A stretch of 64,000 bases of DNA from Roseovarius sp. MMSF_3359 (GCF_030733385.1 NZ_JASHJC010000007.1:62001-126000); one strand, 5' to 3'. Shown: positions 36,190 to 44,283, counted from the stretch's first letter. Notes: a model not told the origin generated them from the letters alone. Made by a program: numbers and translations.

Positions 36190-36524
36190 GCAACGACCTC
36201 CTCATCCGCAAGACAGACAAGATGCCTGCCGCTTTGATCATATTCGGCCACCGATCGGATCCGGAAAACCCGGGCGCCATCGCGAAACCGCTGTTCCGGC
36301 GAAGGCCGGGACGGAGATCCGAAAGGCGCGGCACGTACGAGGATACGGAAGCCGGTCCGCGAAAGGCTGGTCTCTTCGCCGCTGGTTGCCCGACCGCTGC
36401 GCGCCCGCAGATCGACCCAAAGCACGCCGAGTTCGGTCCAGCTTTCGGTGTATCCACCCGCGCCATCGGGCACCCGGACGGGCCTTTCCAATGTCATGCG
36501 GCGGTTGAGGTTGATCGGTTTCAT
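36186..36524 (-). CDS. GTA gp7, head-tail stopper/adaptor protein
   Basis: 112 residues starting MKPINLNRRMTLERP, the SPP1 gp16-like head-closure fold found in phage head-tail adaptors. Mid-region TESWTELGVLWVDLRARSG is typical. The start overlaps the gp6 stop by 4 bp; a longer frame upstream lies entirely inside gp6 and was rejected. Confidence 0.9.
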   Translation of the reverse strand: MKPINLNRRMTLERPVRVPDGAGGYTESWTELGVLWVDLRARSGRATSGEETSLSRTGFRILVRAAPFGSPSRPSPEQRFRDGARVFRIRSVAEYDQSGRHLVCLADEEVVA

Positions 36525-37123
36525 CGGGTGGCGCCTCCCCCGAAGAGACGCACGATGCGGTATCGCTCGATCAGGCTGGTGACACCAAAAGGCATGCACC
36601 CGCCGCCTAATGCGGTCTCGTTCCGGTTCTCGTAGTAATGCGTGGCCAGCAGCAAGACCGCCTGCCCCAGATCTGCGGGCAGACCGGCCCAATCGGCAGC
36701 CATCCCGGCGACAAACCCGATTTCGGCTGTTCCACCAAGCGGGATCGCCGGCAAAACGGCCCCGGACGGGCGGATCACCGGTCTTTGGGTGTCGGGCTCC
36801 AGGCGATAGTGTCCCGGATCAACGACCTCTTCCTCGTCCGCGCGGTTGCGCAAAGTCAGGCTGGTGATCGCCCTGATCGGCGCGACCGGCAGCGTCTGCC
36901 CATCGACATCGCGCCACAGGGTCAAAGTCCAGGAAAAGGACCGCTCGATCAGGATCTTGCCTGTTCGCGCTTCGATGGCGGACACCGCCGCCCGCAAAAA
37001 GCTCTCCAGGAGGGCATCTTGAATATCATCGTCCGTAAACCCGGTTCCCAGCCGCAGGTGCGTCTTGAATTCTGCCAGTGGCAAAGCGGCCGGGGGTACC
37101 GCAGTTTCTTCGATTAACATCAT
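36521..37123 (-). CDS. GTA gp6, head-tail connector (adaptor) protein
   Basis: 200 residues: an N-terminal helical gp6-like connector domain (LAEFKTHLRLGTGFTDDDIQ, LLESFLRAAVSAIEARTGK) followed by a beta region and a C-terminal helix with LGQAVLLLATHYYENR. Start MM, preceded by TTGGAGGT. It follows the capsid gene after a 156-bp gap, the largest within the portal-to-gp15 unit. Confidence 0.9.
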   Translation of the reverse strand: MMLIEETAVPPAALPLAEFKTHLRLGTGFTDDDIQDALLESFLRAAVSAIEARTGKILIERSFSWTLTLWRDVDGQTLPVAPIRAITSLTLRNRADEEEVVDPGHYRLEPDTQRPVIRPSGAVLPAIPLGGTAEIGFVAGMAADWAGLPADLGQAVLLLATHYYENRNETALGGGCMPFGVTSLIERYRIVRLFGGGATR

Positions 37124-37279
37124 GGAATACCTCCAAGAATATCCACACCCTCCTGATTTTCAGGCGCGCGCTGTCCCGCGTTGCTCGAACGGAGGGGAGA
37201 AGCTGGACAACGCTAGAAAAAACACGACAACGCGCGCCCCGGGGCGGGAGCACATGGCCCCCGACCCTTTCGCCCCCAC
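37124..37279. other. Spacer between capsid and connector genes, possible attenuator
   Basis: 156 bp without a gene. On the transcribed (minus) strand the perfect palindrome CGCCCCGGGGCG (37235-37246) is followed 12 bases later by six T. It may be a weak attenuator that keeps capsid mRNA more abundant than the downstream genes, but the stem does not directly abut the T-run. Confidence 0.35.
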
Positions 37280-38461
37280 TTACGAGGTGGCGAATTTCAG
37301 CAGTTTGATCGCGGCAAAGTCGCTCACGTCCCCGCCCACGCGCTTGGTGGCATAGAACAACACGTGCGGCTTGGCGCTGAACGGATCGCGCAGCACGCGC
37401 AGGTCCGGACGCTCGGCCACGGTATAGCCCGCCGCAAAGTCGCCGAATGCAATGGCATAAGCGTCGCTCGCCACATCTGGCATGTCCTCGGCGATCAGCA
37501 CCGGGTAGCCCATCAGGCGCGCTGGCTCTCCGGCAGCCAGACCGTCGGACCACAGGAAGCGGCCATCGGCATCCTTGAGCTTGCGGATGACACCGGCGGT
37601 TTTGGAGTTCATCACGAAGGTCGCATTGGCCCGGTATTCCGCCCCCAGCGCATAGACCAGGTCGACGATCGGGTCGGGTCCGGGAATGTCGCCATCGGCA
37701 CCGGTGGCCACATACCCCAGGCTGTCCCAGGCCCAGCTGTCATTGTCGACTGCCGGGTGCGTCAGGAACCCGGTCGGTTTGTCTGTGCCGTCGCCATTGA
37801 CAAAGGCGGCCGCTTCGGCGCGAGCGAATTTGTCGGCGATGCGACCAGCCAGCCAGCCTTCGATGTCAAAGGCGCTGTCGTCCAGCAGGCGTTGCGACGC
37901 CTTGGGCAGCGCGCTCAACTCGTGCAGCGGGATGGTGATACGGTCGATCACCGGTGTGCCGGTCTCAGTTGTCGGACCTGCTTCGGTGGCCCAACCGTGA
38001 CCCACATCGCTATGATCGATCAGCACGTCATAGCTGGTGGCCTCAACCCCCACGACATTGGCAATCGCCCGGATCGACGCGGTCGAACTCAGTGTCGATT
38101 TGATCGCCTCCGCGGTCTGCGGATCAACCAGGTATCCGCCATCACCGGCAATCGCCGTGTTCAACGCCTTGCCTTCCAGCTCCAGCCCGCGCAGGCCGTC
38201 ATCGTCACCGCTGCGCAGATAGGCATTGAACGCCTTCTGATGCGGGGCCTCGGCCTCGGACGTGGCCGACAGGTGCGGGCGCTGCGGCGCCAGGGATTTG
38301 CGTTCATACATGGTCAGTTTCTCTTCTTGCTGTTGAAGTCGTTGGGTGATGTCGGCCCGAAAGCCCTTGAAGTCATTCATGAAACCCGCAACTGCGGTCT
38401 TCATCTCGGCCACCGGAGACACATCTTCCCCGGTCCGAGAATTCTCCTCGGTTTTGCTCAT
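37280..38461 (-). CDS. GTA gp5, major capsid protein (HK97 fold)
   Basis: 393 residues. The N-terminal ~100 residues are the helical scaffold (coiled coil FRADITQRLQQQEEKL) removed by the gp4 protease; the mature HK97-fold capsid protein begins near the ALNTAIAGDGGYLVDPQ segment, followed by the P-domain and TFVMNSKTAGVIRKLKD. The most conserved GTA protein. 39-bp gap after gp4. Confidence 0.95.
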   Translation of the reverse strand: MSKTEENSRTGEDVSPVAEMKTAVAGFMNDFKGFRADITQRLQQQEEKLTMYERKSLAPQRPHLSATSEAEAPHQKAFNAYLRSGDDDGLRGLELEGKALNTAIAGDGGYLVDPQTAEAIKSTLSSTASIRAIANVVGVEATSYDVLIDHSDVGHGWATEAGPTTETGTPVIDRITIPLHELSALPKASQRLLDDSAFDIEGWLAGRIADKFARAEAAAFVNGDGTDKPTGFLTHPAVDNDSWAWDSLGYVATGADGDIPGPDPIVDLVYALGAEYRANATFVMNSKTAGVIRKLKDADGRFLWSDGLAAGEPARLMGYPVLIAEDMPDVASDAYAIAFGDFAAGYTVAERPDLRVLRDPFSAKPHVLFYATKRVGGDVSDFAAIKLLKFATS

Positions 38462-38500
38462 CGCTTGATCCTGTTTGTCTGAGGTTATGGTCCCGGCGCG

Positions 38501-39061
38501 TTAGGTCATGCGCGCCATCTCCTGACGCGCGTCCTCAAAGGCCGCCGCCAATTCGCGCAACGTGTCGTCCGTCGGGCTGGTGCCCTTGGCTCCCACGCGC
38601 GCACTGGGCAACATCGGAAACGTCACCAACGACACCTCCCACAGCTCCAGTTCCGTCAAGAGCCGCTGGCCCTTGTCGTTCTTCGTGGCCTTCACGGTCC
38701 GGTACCCGATGGAAAGCCCGTCAATCGCCCCCGCTTCGATCAGCGCCGCCGCCTCGCGGGCACGCGCCACGCTTTCAAGAAGCCGGCCCTTGACGTAAAG
38801 GCCGCGCGCATCCTCCCGCACTTCGTCCCAGATCCCGATGGGTTGCGCCGGGTCGTGCTGCCACAGCATCTTGACTTGCCGCCTCTCCGCCGCGAGCCGC
38901 TTCAGGGACGCCGCATAGGCGCCCTTCGTCACGATATCGCCGCCCTGGTCCGGATCACCGAAATAGCTGGCATAGCCTTCGATCACGCTGTCGCCGGTCA
39001 CGCTCAATGCGTCATCATCGAAACGGGCGAATTTGCATTCCAGTCCGCTTTCCACTTGCAT
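38501..39061 (-). CDS. GTA gp4, HK97-type prohead protease
   Basis: 186-residue serine protease that trims the capsid scaffold. EGYASYFGDPDQGGDIVTKG is the N-terminal signature; the catalytic residues fall in KMLWQHDPAQPIG (His) and IDGLSIGY (Ser), the usual S78-family arrangement. I chose the ATG at 39059-39061, which has GAGAAGGA before it; an upstream ATG (39088) would encode that ribosome binding site. Confidence 0.92.
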   Translation of the reverse strand: MQVESGLECKFARFDDDALSVTGDSVIEGYASYFGDPDQGGDIVTKGAYAASLKRLAAERRQVKMLWQHDPAQPIGIWDEVREDARGLYVKGRLLESVARAREAAALIEAGAIDGLSIGYRTVKATKNDKGQRLLTELELWEVSLVTFPMLPSARVGAKGTSPTDDTLRELAAAFEDARQEMARMT

Positions 39062-39093
39062 TACAACATCCTTCTCTTTCTCACCCATGCCCG

Positions 39094-39327
39094 TCAGGGC
39101 AACACTGCCAGCAAAGGCTGGAAGGCCTGCGCCAGGATCGCGGCCACCACGCCGTAAACCGCCAGCCACAACCGTTTTTCCAACCGCTCCACCATCTCTT
39201 CGAGCCGGACGATCCGTTCGCGCTGAACATTGAACTGCAATTCCGTCAGCCGTTCCGTCGCCTCCAACCGCAGCGCCGGCGCGCAGTCGAACGCTTCAAA
39301 CCCGTACCTGTCGGGCGCATCAGCCAT
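39094..39327 (-). CDS. GTA gp3.5, small membrane protein
   Basis: 77 residues: a coiled-coil region (ERIVRLEEMVERLEKR) followed by one C-terminal transmembrane helix (LWLAVYGVVAAILAQAF). This is the small gene found between portal and protease in GTA clusters; role unknown. Overlaps the end of gp3 by 8 bp. Confidence 0.88.
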   Translation of the reverse strand: MADAPDRYGFEAFDCAPALRLEATERLTELQFNVQRERIVRLEEMVERLEKRLWLAVYGVVAAILAQAFQPLLAVLP

Positions 39328-40510
39328 CCTCCGCGTCCTCCGGCGTCAAAGCCGGCAAGCCCAGAAGGCTGCGCTTTTCTTCCGTGGTCAGGAAATCCGC
39401 CTGGGCCACGCGGCTCCACTGGGCATCGCGCTCCGCCGAGAGCGCCGGCACCTGATCCAGATCGGGTTTCAGCTCCAACGTCTCGGCGGTGAAACCTGAC
39501 AGCCAATCTGCCACGCTTGCCGCCACCCGCGATGCCAACGGCAGGACCGTCAGGCGGTAGAATGCCCGGTTGGCCTCCTGGTAATTCGAATAGGTCGCAT
39601 CGCCCGGAATCCCCAAGAGCATGGGCGGCACACCGAAGGCCAGCGCGATCTCGCGCGCGGCACTTTCCTTGGTCTGCTGGAATTCCATGTCCGAGGGGGA
39701 AAAGCCCATCGGTTTCCAGTCGAGCCCGCCTTCAAGCAACATCGGACGGCCAGCATTGCGCGCACCCTGATGATGGCTCTCCATCTCACTAACCAACCGG
39801 TCATACTGATCCGTGCTCAGGCTGCCCTGCCCTTCGGCCCCGCGATAAACGATCGCGCCCGAGGGCCGCGCCGCATTGTCCAGAAGCGCCTTGGACCAGC
39901 GGGAAGCGGAATTATGGACATCCACCGCCTGCGCCGCCGCTTGCAAAGGCGACAAACCGTAATGGTCATCCTGCGGGTGGAAACTCTTCATGTGGCAGAT
40001 CGCCGGATGGCCCTCGGCCACGTCAAACCGGTGCTTGCGCCCACCCACCGCGTACTCGAACGCAACGGGCCAGCCATCGGCACCCGGCACCACGCTCATC
40101 CGATCCGAGCGCAAAATATGAAGCTCCAACGGCACGCCCGCGTCGCCACCAACCGCTTCGACATAGGCATTTCCGGTCAGCAAAAGCTGACCAAAAAGCG
40201 CCTCAAAAAGCTCCGCACGCCCCTGCACGGGGTTCGGGCTCTTGATGAGGCCAAGGACAGGATGTTCCGCATATCGCTGCGTGGCATCCTGCAGCACCAG
40301 CGGCAGGCTGGCAGCGGCCTCGGCGATCATCTTGACGCAGCGAAAGCCGACAGGATTGCCACTGAACCCCGTCCGGGTCAGGGTCACCGTGTCCCGCGGG
40401 CTCCAGGCTACGCGCCCCGCCCCGTGCCACGCCATCACCGACCCGGTGGCGCTGGCCTTCTGCTCGGGCACCTCTGCCGCTCCTTTTTGACGAAAGAAGT
40501 CCATTATCAT
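39320..40510 (-). CDS. GTA gp3, portal protein
   Basis: 396 residues, HK97-family portal: FSGNPVGFRCVKMIAEAAASLPL, LFGQLLLTGNAYVE, GLSPLQAAAQAVDVHN and REIALAFGVPPMLLGIPGDATYSNYQEANRAFYR are all recognisable family segments. Forms the dodecameric DNA channel. The start may be the second ATG (40504). Normally gp3 follows terminase directly; here an opposite-strand gene and a 240-bp control region lie between. Confidence 0.93.
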   Translation of the reverse strand: MIMDFFRQKGAAEVPEQKASATGSVMAWHGAGRVAWSPRDTVTLTRTGFSGNPVGFRCVKMIAEAAASLPLVLQDATQRYAEHPVLGLIKSPNPVQGRAELFEALFGQLLLTGNAYVEAVGGDAGVPLELHILRSDRMSVVPGADGWPVAFEYAVGGRKHRFDVAEGHPAICHMKSFHPQDDHYGLSPLQAAAQAVDVHNSASRWSKALLDNAARPSGAIVYRGAEGQGSLSTDQYDRLVSEMESHHQGARNAGRPMLLEGGLDWKPMGFSPSDMEFQQTKESAAREIALAFGVPPMLLGIPGDATYSNYQEANRAFYRLTVLPLASRVAASVADWLSGFTAETLELKPDLDQVPALSAERDAQWSRVAQADFLTTEEKRSLLGLPALTPEDAEDG

Positions 40511-40570
40511 CCTGTGATGCTCCTTGAGTATTATCTCGTGCTGTCTGATGCCGCAGATCAGGGGCTGCCC

Positions 40571-40588
40571 GTCTGATGCGCATCAGAC
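40571..40588. promoter_or_regulatory. 18-bp perfect palindrome upstream of the portal gene
   Basis: GTCTGATGCGCATCAGAC is self-complementary over all 18 bases and lies 61-78 bp before the gp3 start. Its half GTCTGATGC recurs at 40543-40551, closer to gp3. Between the half-site and gp3, GATAAT on the minus strand resembles a -10 box. The layout suggests a dimeric regulator acting on a promoter for gp3 and the following genes. Confidence 0.5.
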
Positions 40589-40752
40589 CCACAAAGGTTT
40601 AAGGAAAGTGAACCAGACCGCGCGCCGGCACCGGAGGCCCGAAAATCGTGGCCAAATGACGCCTACGCCAAAGGCTCGGAACGCTTTGGCAATTGCTTAT
40701 CCAGCGAATAGCTGGTTGAATTACATGCATTGATTGATTGGAATTTCGAGAC

Positions 40753-41517
40753 ATGCCGCAGCCCAAGGCCCCAAGCGGACGCCATACAATGCTTCGGCTT
40801 GCTGCGCTGTTCTGCGTCGCCCTGATTTCTCAACCAGCTTTCGGCGATCCGAACAAACAAGACCGCGTCGTCGCCGCCAACTTCCCGCCGATCATGATCG
40901 AAGGAAACCAGGCACGACCCGGCTATGCCATCGAAATTCTGCAGGTTGCCGCGGAACGCGCCAGCCGCGAGATTGATGTTGCGTTCTATCCCCTGCGGCG
41001 CGGCCTGGCCATCATGCAAAGCGAAGGCAGCATCATCTTTCCCAGTCTTTTGCGCACACCTGAACGGGAAAATCAGTTCCTGTGGCTCGCGCGCATTGGC
41101 ACCCAATTCTTCGAATTTGTCTCTCGCGACACGCCCATCGAAACACTGGATCAGGCACGCAAATTACATTCGATTGCCGTTCCACAATCGGGTGTCGCCG
41201 ACATCTTTCTGACCAGTCGTGGGTTCGACAATCTCTTCCGCGTCAGCAGTTCGGAAACCGCGTTTTTGATGTTGACGCACGGGCGCGTGGATGCCTGGCT
41301 CACCAGCGAACCCATTGCCCGGAAATACGTAGCGCAAAACCAAACCGGTGTGACCCTTGCGGTCGGACAACCAGTGCATGAATTAACTGCGTTCATCGCC
41401 TCAAGTCCGGACCTGTCGCCAGACATCGCGGAGGCCTATCGTGCCGCTGTCGAGACGATGCGCACCGATGGCACAATTGCTCGTATCGCCGAAAAATACG
41501 GCGTCGAGCTCGATTGA
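40753..41517 (+). CDS. Extracellular solute-binding protein (family 3) inserted in the GTA cluster
   Basis: 254 residues: signal peptide (ALFCVALISQPAFG), then a periplasmic binding-protein fold of the amino-acid type (SBP_bac_3). Visible are ANFPPIMIEGNQARPGYAIEILQ, the hinge-region VPQSGVADIFLTSRG and the C-terminal AAVETMRTDGTIARIAEKYG, the usual family end. No permease or ATPase is adjacent, so it is an orphan binding protein. It sits on the opposite strand between gp2 and gp3, and sampled lines have about 50% G+C against about 62% in the flanking GTA genes, indicating acquisition. The start is uncertain (TTG 40738, ATG 40753 or ATG 40789). Confidence 0.8.
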   Translation: MPQPKAPSGRHTMLRLAALFCVALISQPAFGDPNKQDRVVAANFPPIMIEGNQARPGYAIEILQVAAERASREIDVAFYPLRRGLAIMQSEGSIIFPSLLRTPERENQFLWLARIGTQFFEFVSRDTPIETLDQARKLHSIAVPQSGVADIFLTSRGFDNLFRVSSSETAFLMLTHGRVDAWLTSEPIARKYVAQNQTGVTLAVGQPVHELTAFIASSPDLSPDIAEAYRAAVETMRTDGTIARIAEKYGVELD

Positions 41518-41592
41518 CTGCCACAGCGTGGCAACGCCATTTTCAAATCCTATGTGCCGGGCAGCGAGCCAGCCGGAATATCTCAACACGAA

Positions 41593-41614
41593 AAAGGGCT
41601 CCGAAGAGCCCTTT
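41593..41614 (-). terminator. Intrinsic terminator behind GTA terminase
   Basis: Perfect 9-bp stem AAAGGGCTC / GAGCCCTTT with a 4-nt loop. On the minus strand it continues into five T and lies 24 bp after the terminase stop, so it should end the gp1-gp2 transcript. On the plus strand it may also stop the solute-binding-protein transcript, though with only three T. Confidence 0.8.
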
Positions 41615-41637
41615 CGCCTGTTCCGTGAGCCGGTGCG

Positions 41638-43047
41638 CTAAACCGCGCGCACCTGTGGGCGCCGCCATTTGGCCGCCGGTTCGATCATCAGCTCGGTGAG
41701 CGCCCAGACAAGCGCATCAACCCGGTCGGGACTGCCCTTGCCTTCATACCCCTGGGCCGTCATTGCGCACATCTGGTCTTCCAGATCGGCCAACCCCTTG
41801 AGGTGCTGTATCCGGCCCTGCTCGTACAATGCGGCCACCGGCTCGGCCCGAGCCACCTTGCCGCGGCTGGCATGGACCGTCTTGATCGGAACCATCGGAT
41901 CCACCTGCCGGATCACCGATGACACCAGGTCTCCCCCCTGATTGACCTCGGCCACCAACCTGTCGGCGCCATATTCGACCATCGCGTTGATTGCCGCATT
42001 GGCCCAACTATTGGGGCTCGCCGCCCCGATGCTGCAATCGGCCAGCACATAGGCCCGCCAATCCTGCACCGGGCCCTGGGTCTTGGCGCCCACCACGACA
42101 ATCCCGCATTCATCCGATGTGCTCTTGCCACTGACCGGCGGATCGACGGCCACAACGATCCGGTCCATGTCGGGGGTTTCGGTGATCTGGATCTTCTCGA
42201 TCAGGTTCGAGGTCCAGAGTGCGCCCTCCGCCTCATCCACCAACACACCGTCCAACTCCTGACGGCCGAGGCGCGTACCGGCATACCGCGCCCGCACTTC
42301 ATCGAGGAAACTATCGGCCAGAAACGCGCGGTTGGCCTCGGTCGGTGCGCTGGTCACAACGGTCGTATCTGTCGCCAGAAGCTCCTTGAGGACACCCACA
42401 TTGCGCGGCGTCGTGGTCACGCAAACACGTGGATCGTCCCCGAGCCGCAGGGCAAACTGCAACATGTCCCAGGTCTCGCGCGCCTTTTTCCACTTGGCCA
42501 TCTCATCGACCCAGGCACTGTCGAATTGCGGGCCACGCAGGCCCTCGGGGTCATGGGCAGAAAACGCCTGCGCCGTCGCACCGTTGGGCCACAAGAGCCG
42601 CTTGCGCGTCGCCTGCCAGACCGGGCGACGATCGGGCGGCGAACAGGCCAGGATGCCACTTTCGCCAAAGATCATGACCTCGCGCACCTGGTCGATCGTC
42701 TCACCCACCAGCGCCATGCGCCGGCACGGACCCGGATCGAGCGGCCGCGCCCCTTCCATCTGTGTGCGGACCCATTCGGCACCGGCGCGCGTCTTGCCCG
42801 CACCGCGCCCGCCCATGATGACCCAACTCCGCCAGTCTCCTTCGGGCGGCAGTTGGTGGTCCATCGCCCAGAACTCAAACAAAAACGGAAGCGCCAGAAG
42901 TTCTCCGTCATCCAGACTGTCGAGAAACTCTTCCTGGGCATCTGGCCCTTCTGAGACGATCCAGGCGGCACCCGATAGAAGCTCGGGCCGTATCGAAATC
43001 GAGGGCGTAGTCGTGGACGATGCCCTTGTCGCGCTTGTTTCGTTCAT
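41638..43047 (-). CDS. GTA gp2, large terminase subunit
   Basis: 469-residue packaging motor. Walker A region VIMGGRGAGKTRAGAEWVR, Walker B-type WVDEMAKWKKARETW, and the C-terminal nuclease domain with VAVDPPVSGKSTSDECG and LVAEVNQGGD. The N-terminal 30-40 residues before GAAWIVSEG overlap gp1 and are low in complexity; the true start may be nearer, but no good codon exists there, so ATG 43045-43047 is used. Confidence 0.93.
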   Translation of the reverse strand: MNETSATRASSTTTPSISIRPELLSGAAWIVSEGPDAQEEFLDSLDDGELLALPFLFEFWAMDHQLPPEGDWRSWVIMGGRGAGKTRAGAEWVRTQMEGARPLDPGPCRRMALVGETIDQVREVMIFGESGILACSPPDRRPVWQATRKRLLWPNGATAQAFSAHDPEGLRGPQFDSAWVDEMAKWKKARETWDMLQFALRLGDDPRVCVTTTPRNVGVLKELLATDTTVVTSAPTEANRAFLADSFLDEVRARYAGTRLGRQELDGVLVDEAEGALWTSNLIEKIQITETPDMDRIVVAVDPPVSGKSTSDECGIVVVGAKTQGPVQDWRAYVLADCSIGAASPNSWANAAINAMVEYGADRLVAEVNQGGDLVSSVIRQVDPMVPIKTVHASRGKVARAEPVAALYEQGRIQHLKGLADLEDQMCAMTAQGYEGKGSPDRVDALVWALTELMIEPAAKWRRPQVRAV

Positions 43048-43258
43048 TGAGGTTAGCCTCCGCTTCAATTGCTATTTTCAACCATTGCCGGATGTCCGAA
43101 ATCGCCCGGGTCGAGTTCTTCAACTCGTCCAGGTCACCAGCACGTATCTTTTCCTGGAGAAGCTCCAGATCGGCTCTCATGTCGTTGAGCTGCCGCTCAA
43201 GCGACGTGATCGAGGTACTGAGCCCTGTTGGCGCCTCATCGAGAGTTATCAACGTCAT
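42908..43258 (-). CDS. GTA gp1, small terminase subunit
   Basis: 116 residues, mainly coiled coil (ITSLERQLNDMRADLELLQEKI) with the conserved C-terminal WLKIAIEAEANLNERNKRD and VHDYALDFDTARASIG. In RcGTA this protein is the small terminase that enables non-specific, headful packaging of host DNA. Its 3' end overlaps the gp2 reading frame by about 140 bp. First gene of the cluster. Confidence 0.88.
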   Translation of the reverse strand: MTLITLDEAPTGLSTSITSLERQLNDMRADLELLQEKIRAGDLDELKNSTRAISDIRQWLKIAIEAEANLNERNKRDKGIVHDYALDFDTARASIGCRLDRLRRARCPGRVSRQSG

Positions 43259-43438
43259 ACGTTCTCATTGCCTTATGGGTTGCGATGCTTTGCCCCTCCG
43301 CATCTCAGTGGGAAATCCGAACCGAAACACGGGCGTTGCCCTGTAGGTTCCCCACTGCCAGCCAGACGCCGCCTGTGTGACGTCGCGGTCAACCTGCCGC
43401 CAATTCGCTATGGAATGGTATGTGCCGAGGCCCCGGAA

Positions 43439-43453
43439 TTAACCAACAGTAAA
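43439..43453. promoter_or_regulatory. CtrA-like binding site upstream of the GTA cluster
   Basis: TTAACCAACAGTAAA fits the CtrA consensus TTAA-N7-TTAA except for one base in the second half. It lies 181 bp before gp1. CtrA is required for GTA expression in this family, mostly indirectly through GafA, so a direct role here is only possible. Confidence 0.35.
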
Positions 43454-43461
43454 GAATTGGG

Positions 43462-43501
43462 TCCGGGTCAGGGCGTGTCCGGGTGCGCAAAGGCTCCGGG
43501 T
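43462..43501. repeat. Three direct TCCGGGT repeats before the GTA promoter region
   Basis: TCCGGGT occurs at 43462, 43478 and 43495, spaced 16 and 17 bp; the first and third extend to TCCGGGTCAG. Such evenly spaced heptamers look like iterons for an activator binding about 1.5 helical turns apart. No regulator is assigned. Confidence 0.4.
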
Positions 43502-43531
43502 CAGCCGCCCCTACTACGCAGCGCCGAAACG

Positions 43532-43564
43532 AAAAAGGGCCACCTGCATCCCCGCAGGCGGCCC
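43532..43564 (-). terminator. Terminator of yceI
   Basis: GGGCC-x-CCTGC paired with GCAGG-x-GGCCC (one mismatch) around a short loop, followed on the minus strand by five T. Lies 26 bp beyond the yceI stop and insulates the GTA promoter region from yceI transcription. Confidence 0.85.
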
Positions 43565-43589
43565 ATTACCGATGAGTGGTGCGTTGTCG

Positions 43590-44165
43590 TTACTGCGCCA
43601 GTCCGGCCTCGATCGAAATCATGACTTCGACCTCGTCGCTTACATGGGGGGCAAATTTGCCGACGCCGAAATCGGACCGTTTGAGCGTTGTCGTGGCGTC
43701 AAAACCCGCCCAGGGCTGCCCCTCTTTCATCGGGTGGCCCATGGTCTGGTTCAGCTTGGCGTCCAGAACCACTGACTTTGTCATCCCGTTCATGGTCAGA
43801 TCGCCAGTGATCTTTGCGGTGTTGTCGCCGGTGACTTCGATCCCGGTCGACGTGAATGTCACCAGGTCTCCCTCGGCGGCGCCAAAGAAATCATCGGAAA
43901 AGAAATGCGCCTCGCGCTTCTCCCACCCGGTGAACATCGACATCACCGGCATCGACACATTCACGCTGGAATTGGCCGGATCGTCCTGATCGAACATGAT
44001 TTCACCTTCGAAGCCGGAAAACATGCCGTAAGTCGTGGAATATCCCAGGTGGTTATAGGAAAACACAACCTGGCTATGGCTGGGGTCCAATGTATACTTT
44101 TCAGGTGCCGCAAAGGCGCTCGTCGCACCCAGGGCCAGGGCAGCTGCAAAAAGGATGGGTTTCAT
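43590..44165 (-). CDS. YceI-family periplasmic protein
   Basis: 191 residues with a signal peptide (1-19, ending SAFAA) and the lipocalin-like YceI domain: YTLDPSHSQVVFSYNHLG, a middle strand set, and the C-terminal RSDFGVGKF motif. YceI proteins bind polyisoprenoids or quinone-like lipids in the periplasm. ATG at 44163-44165 after GGAG. Confidence 0.9.
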   Translation of the reverse strand: MKPILFAAALALGATSAFAAPEKYTLDPSHSQVVFSYNHLGYSTTYGMFSGFEGEIMFDQDDPANSSVNVSMPVMSMFTGWEKREAHFFSDDFFGAAEGDLVTFTSTGIEVTGDNTAKITGDLTMNGMTKSVVLDAKLNQTMGHPMKEGQPWAGFDATTTLKRSDFGVGKFAPHVSDEVEVMISIEAGLAQ

Positions 44166-44283
44166 CTGTCTCTCCATTGAGGGTCGTCGAAATTTCAATG
44201 GTAAGAGAATTGGCGTGGATGGGGCGCAAGGCAACTGCTTGTTATTCAACACTTCGTGTGGATAAGCGAACAGTCGCCGATGA

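Larger units (their letters stand above)
43259..43589. other. Control region upstream of the GTA cluster
   Basis: 331 bp without a gene between yceI and gp1, both leftward. It holds the yceI terminator (43532-43564), a CtrA-like site (43439-43453) and three direct TCCGGGT repeats. It therefore should contain the GTA promoter, but no sigma-70-type -35/-10 pair is convincing. Confidence 0.6.

Noticed and set aside
28161..43258. Reading the phage-like cluster as an active prophage
   Set aside because: Gene order and families match a gene transfer agent; there is no integrase, repressor, replication or lysis gene and no att-like repeats at the edges.
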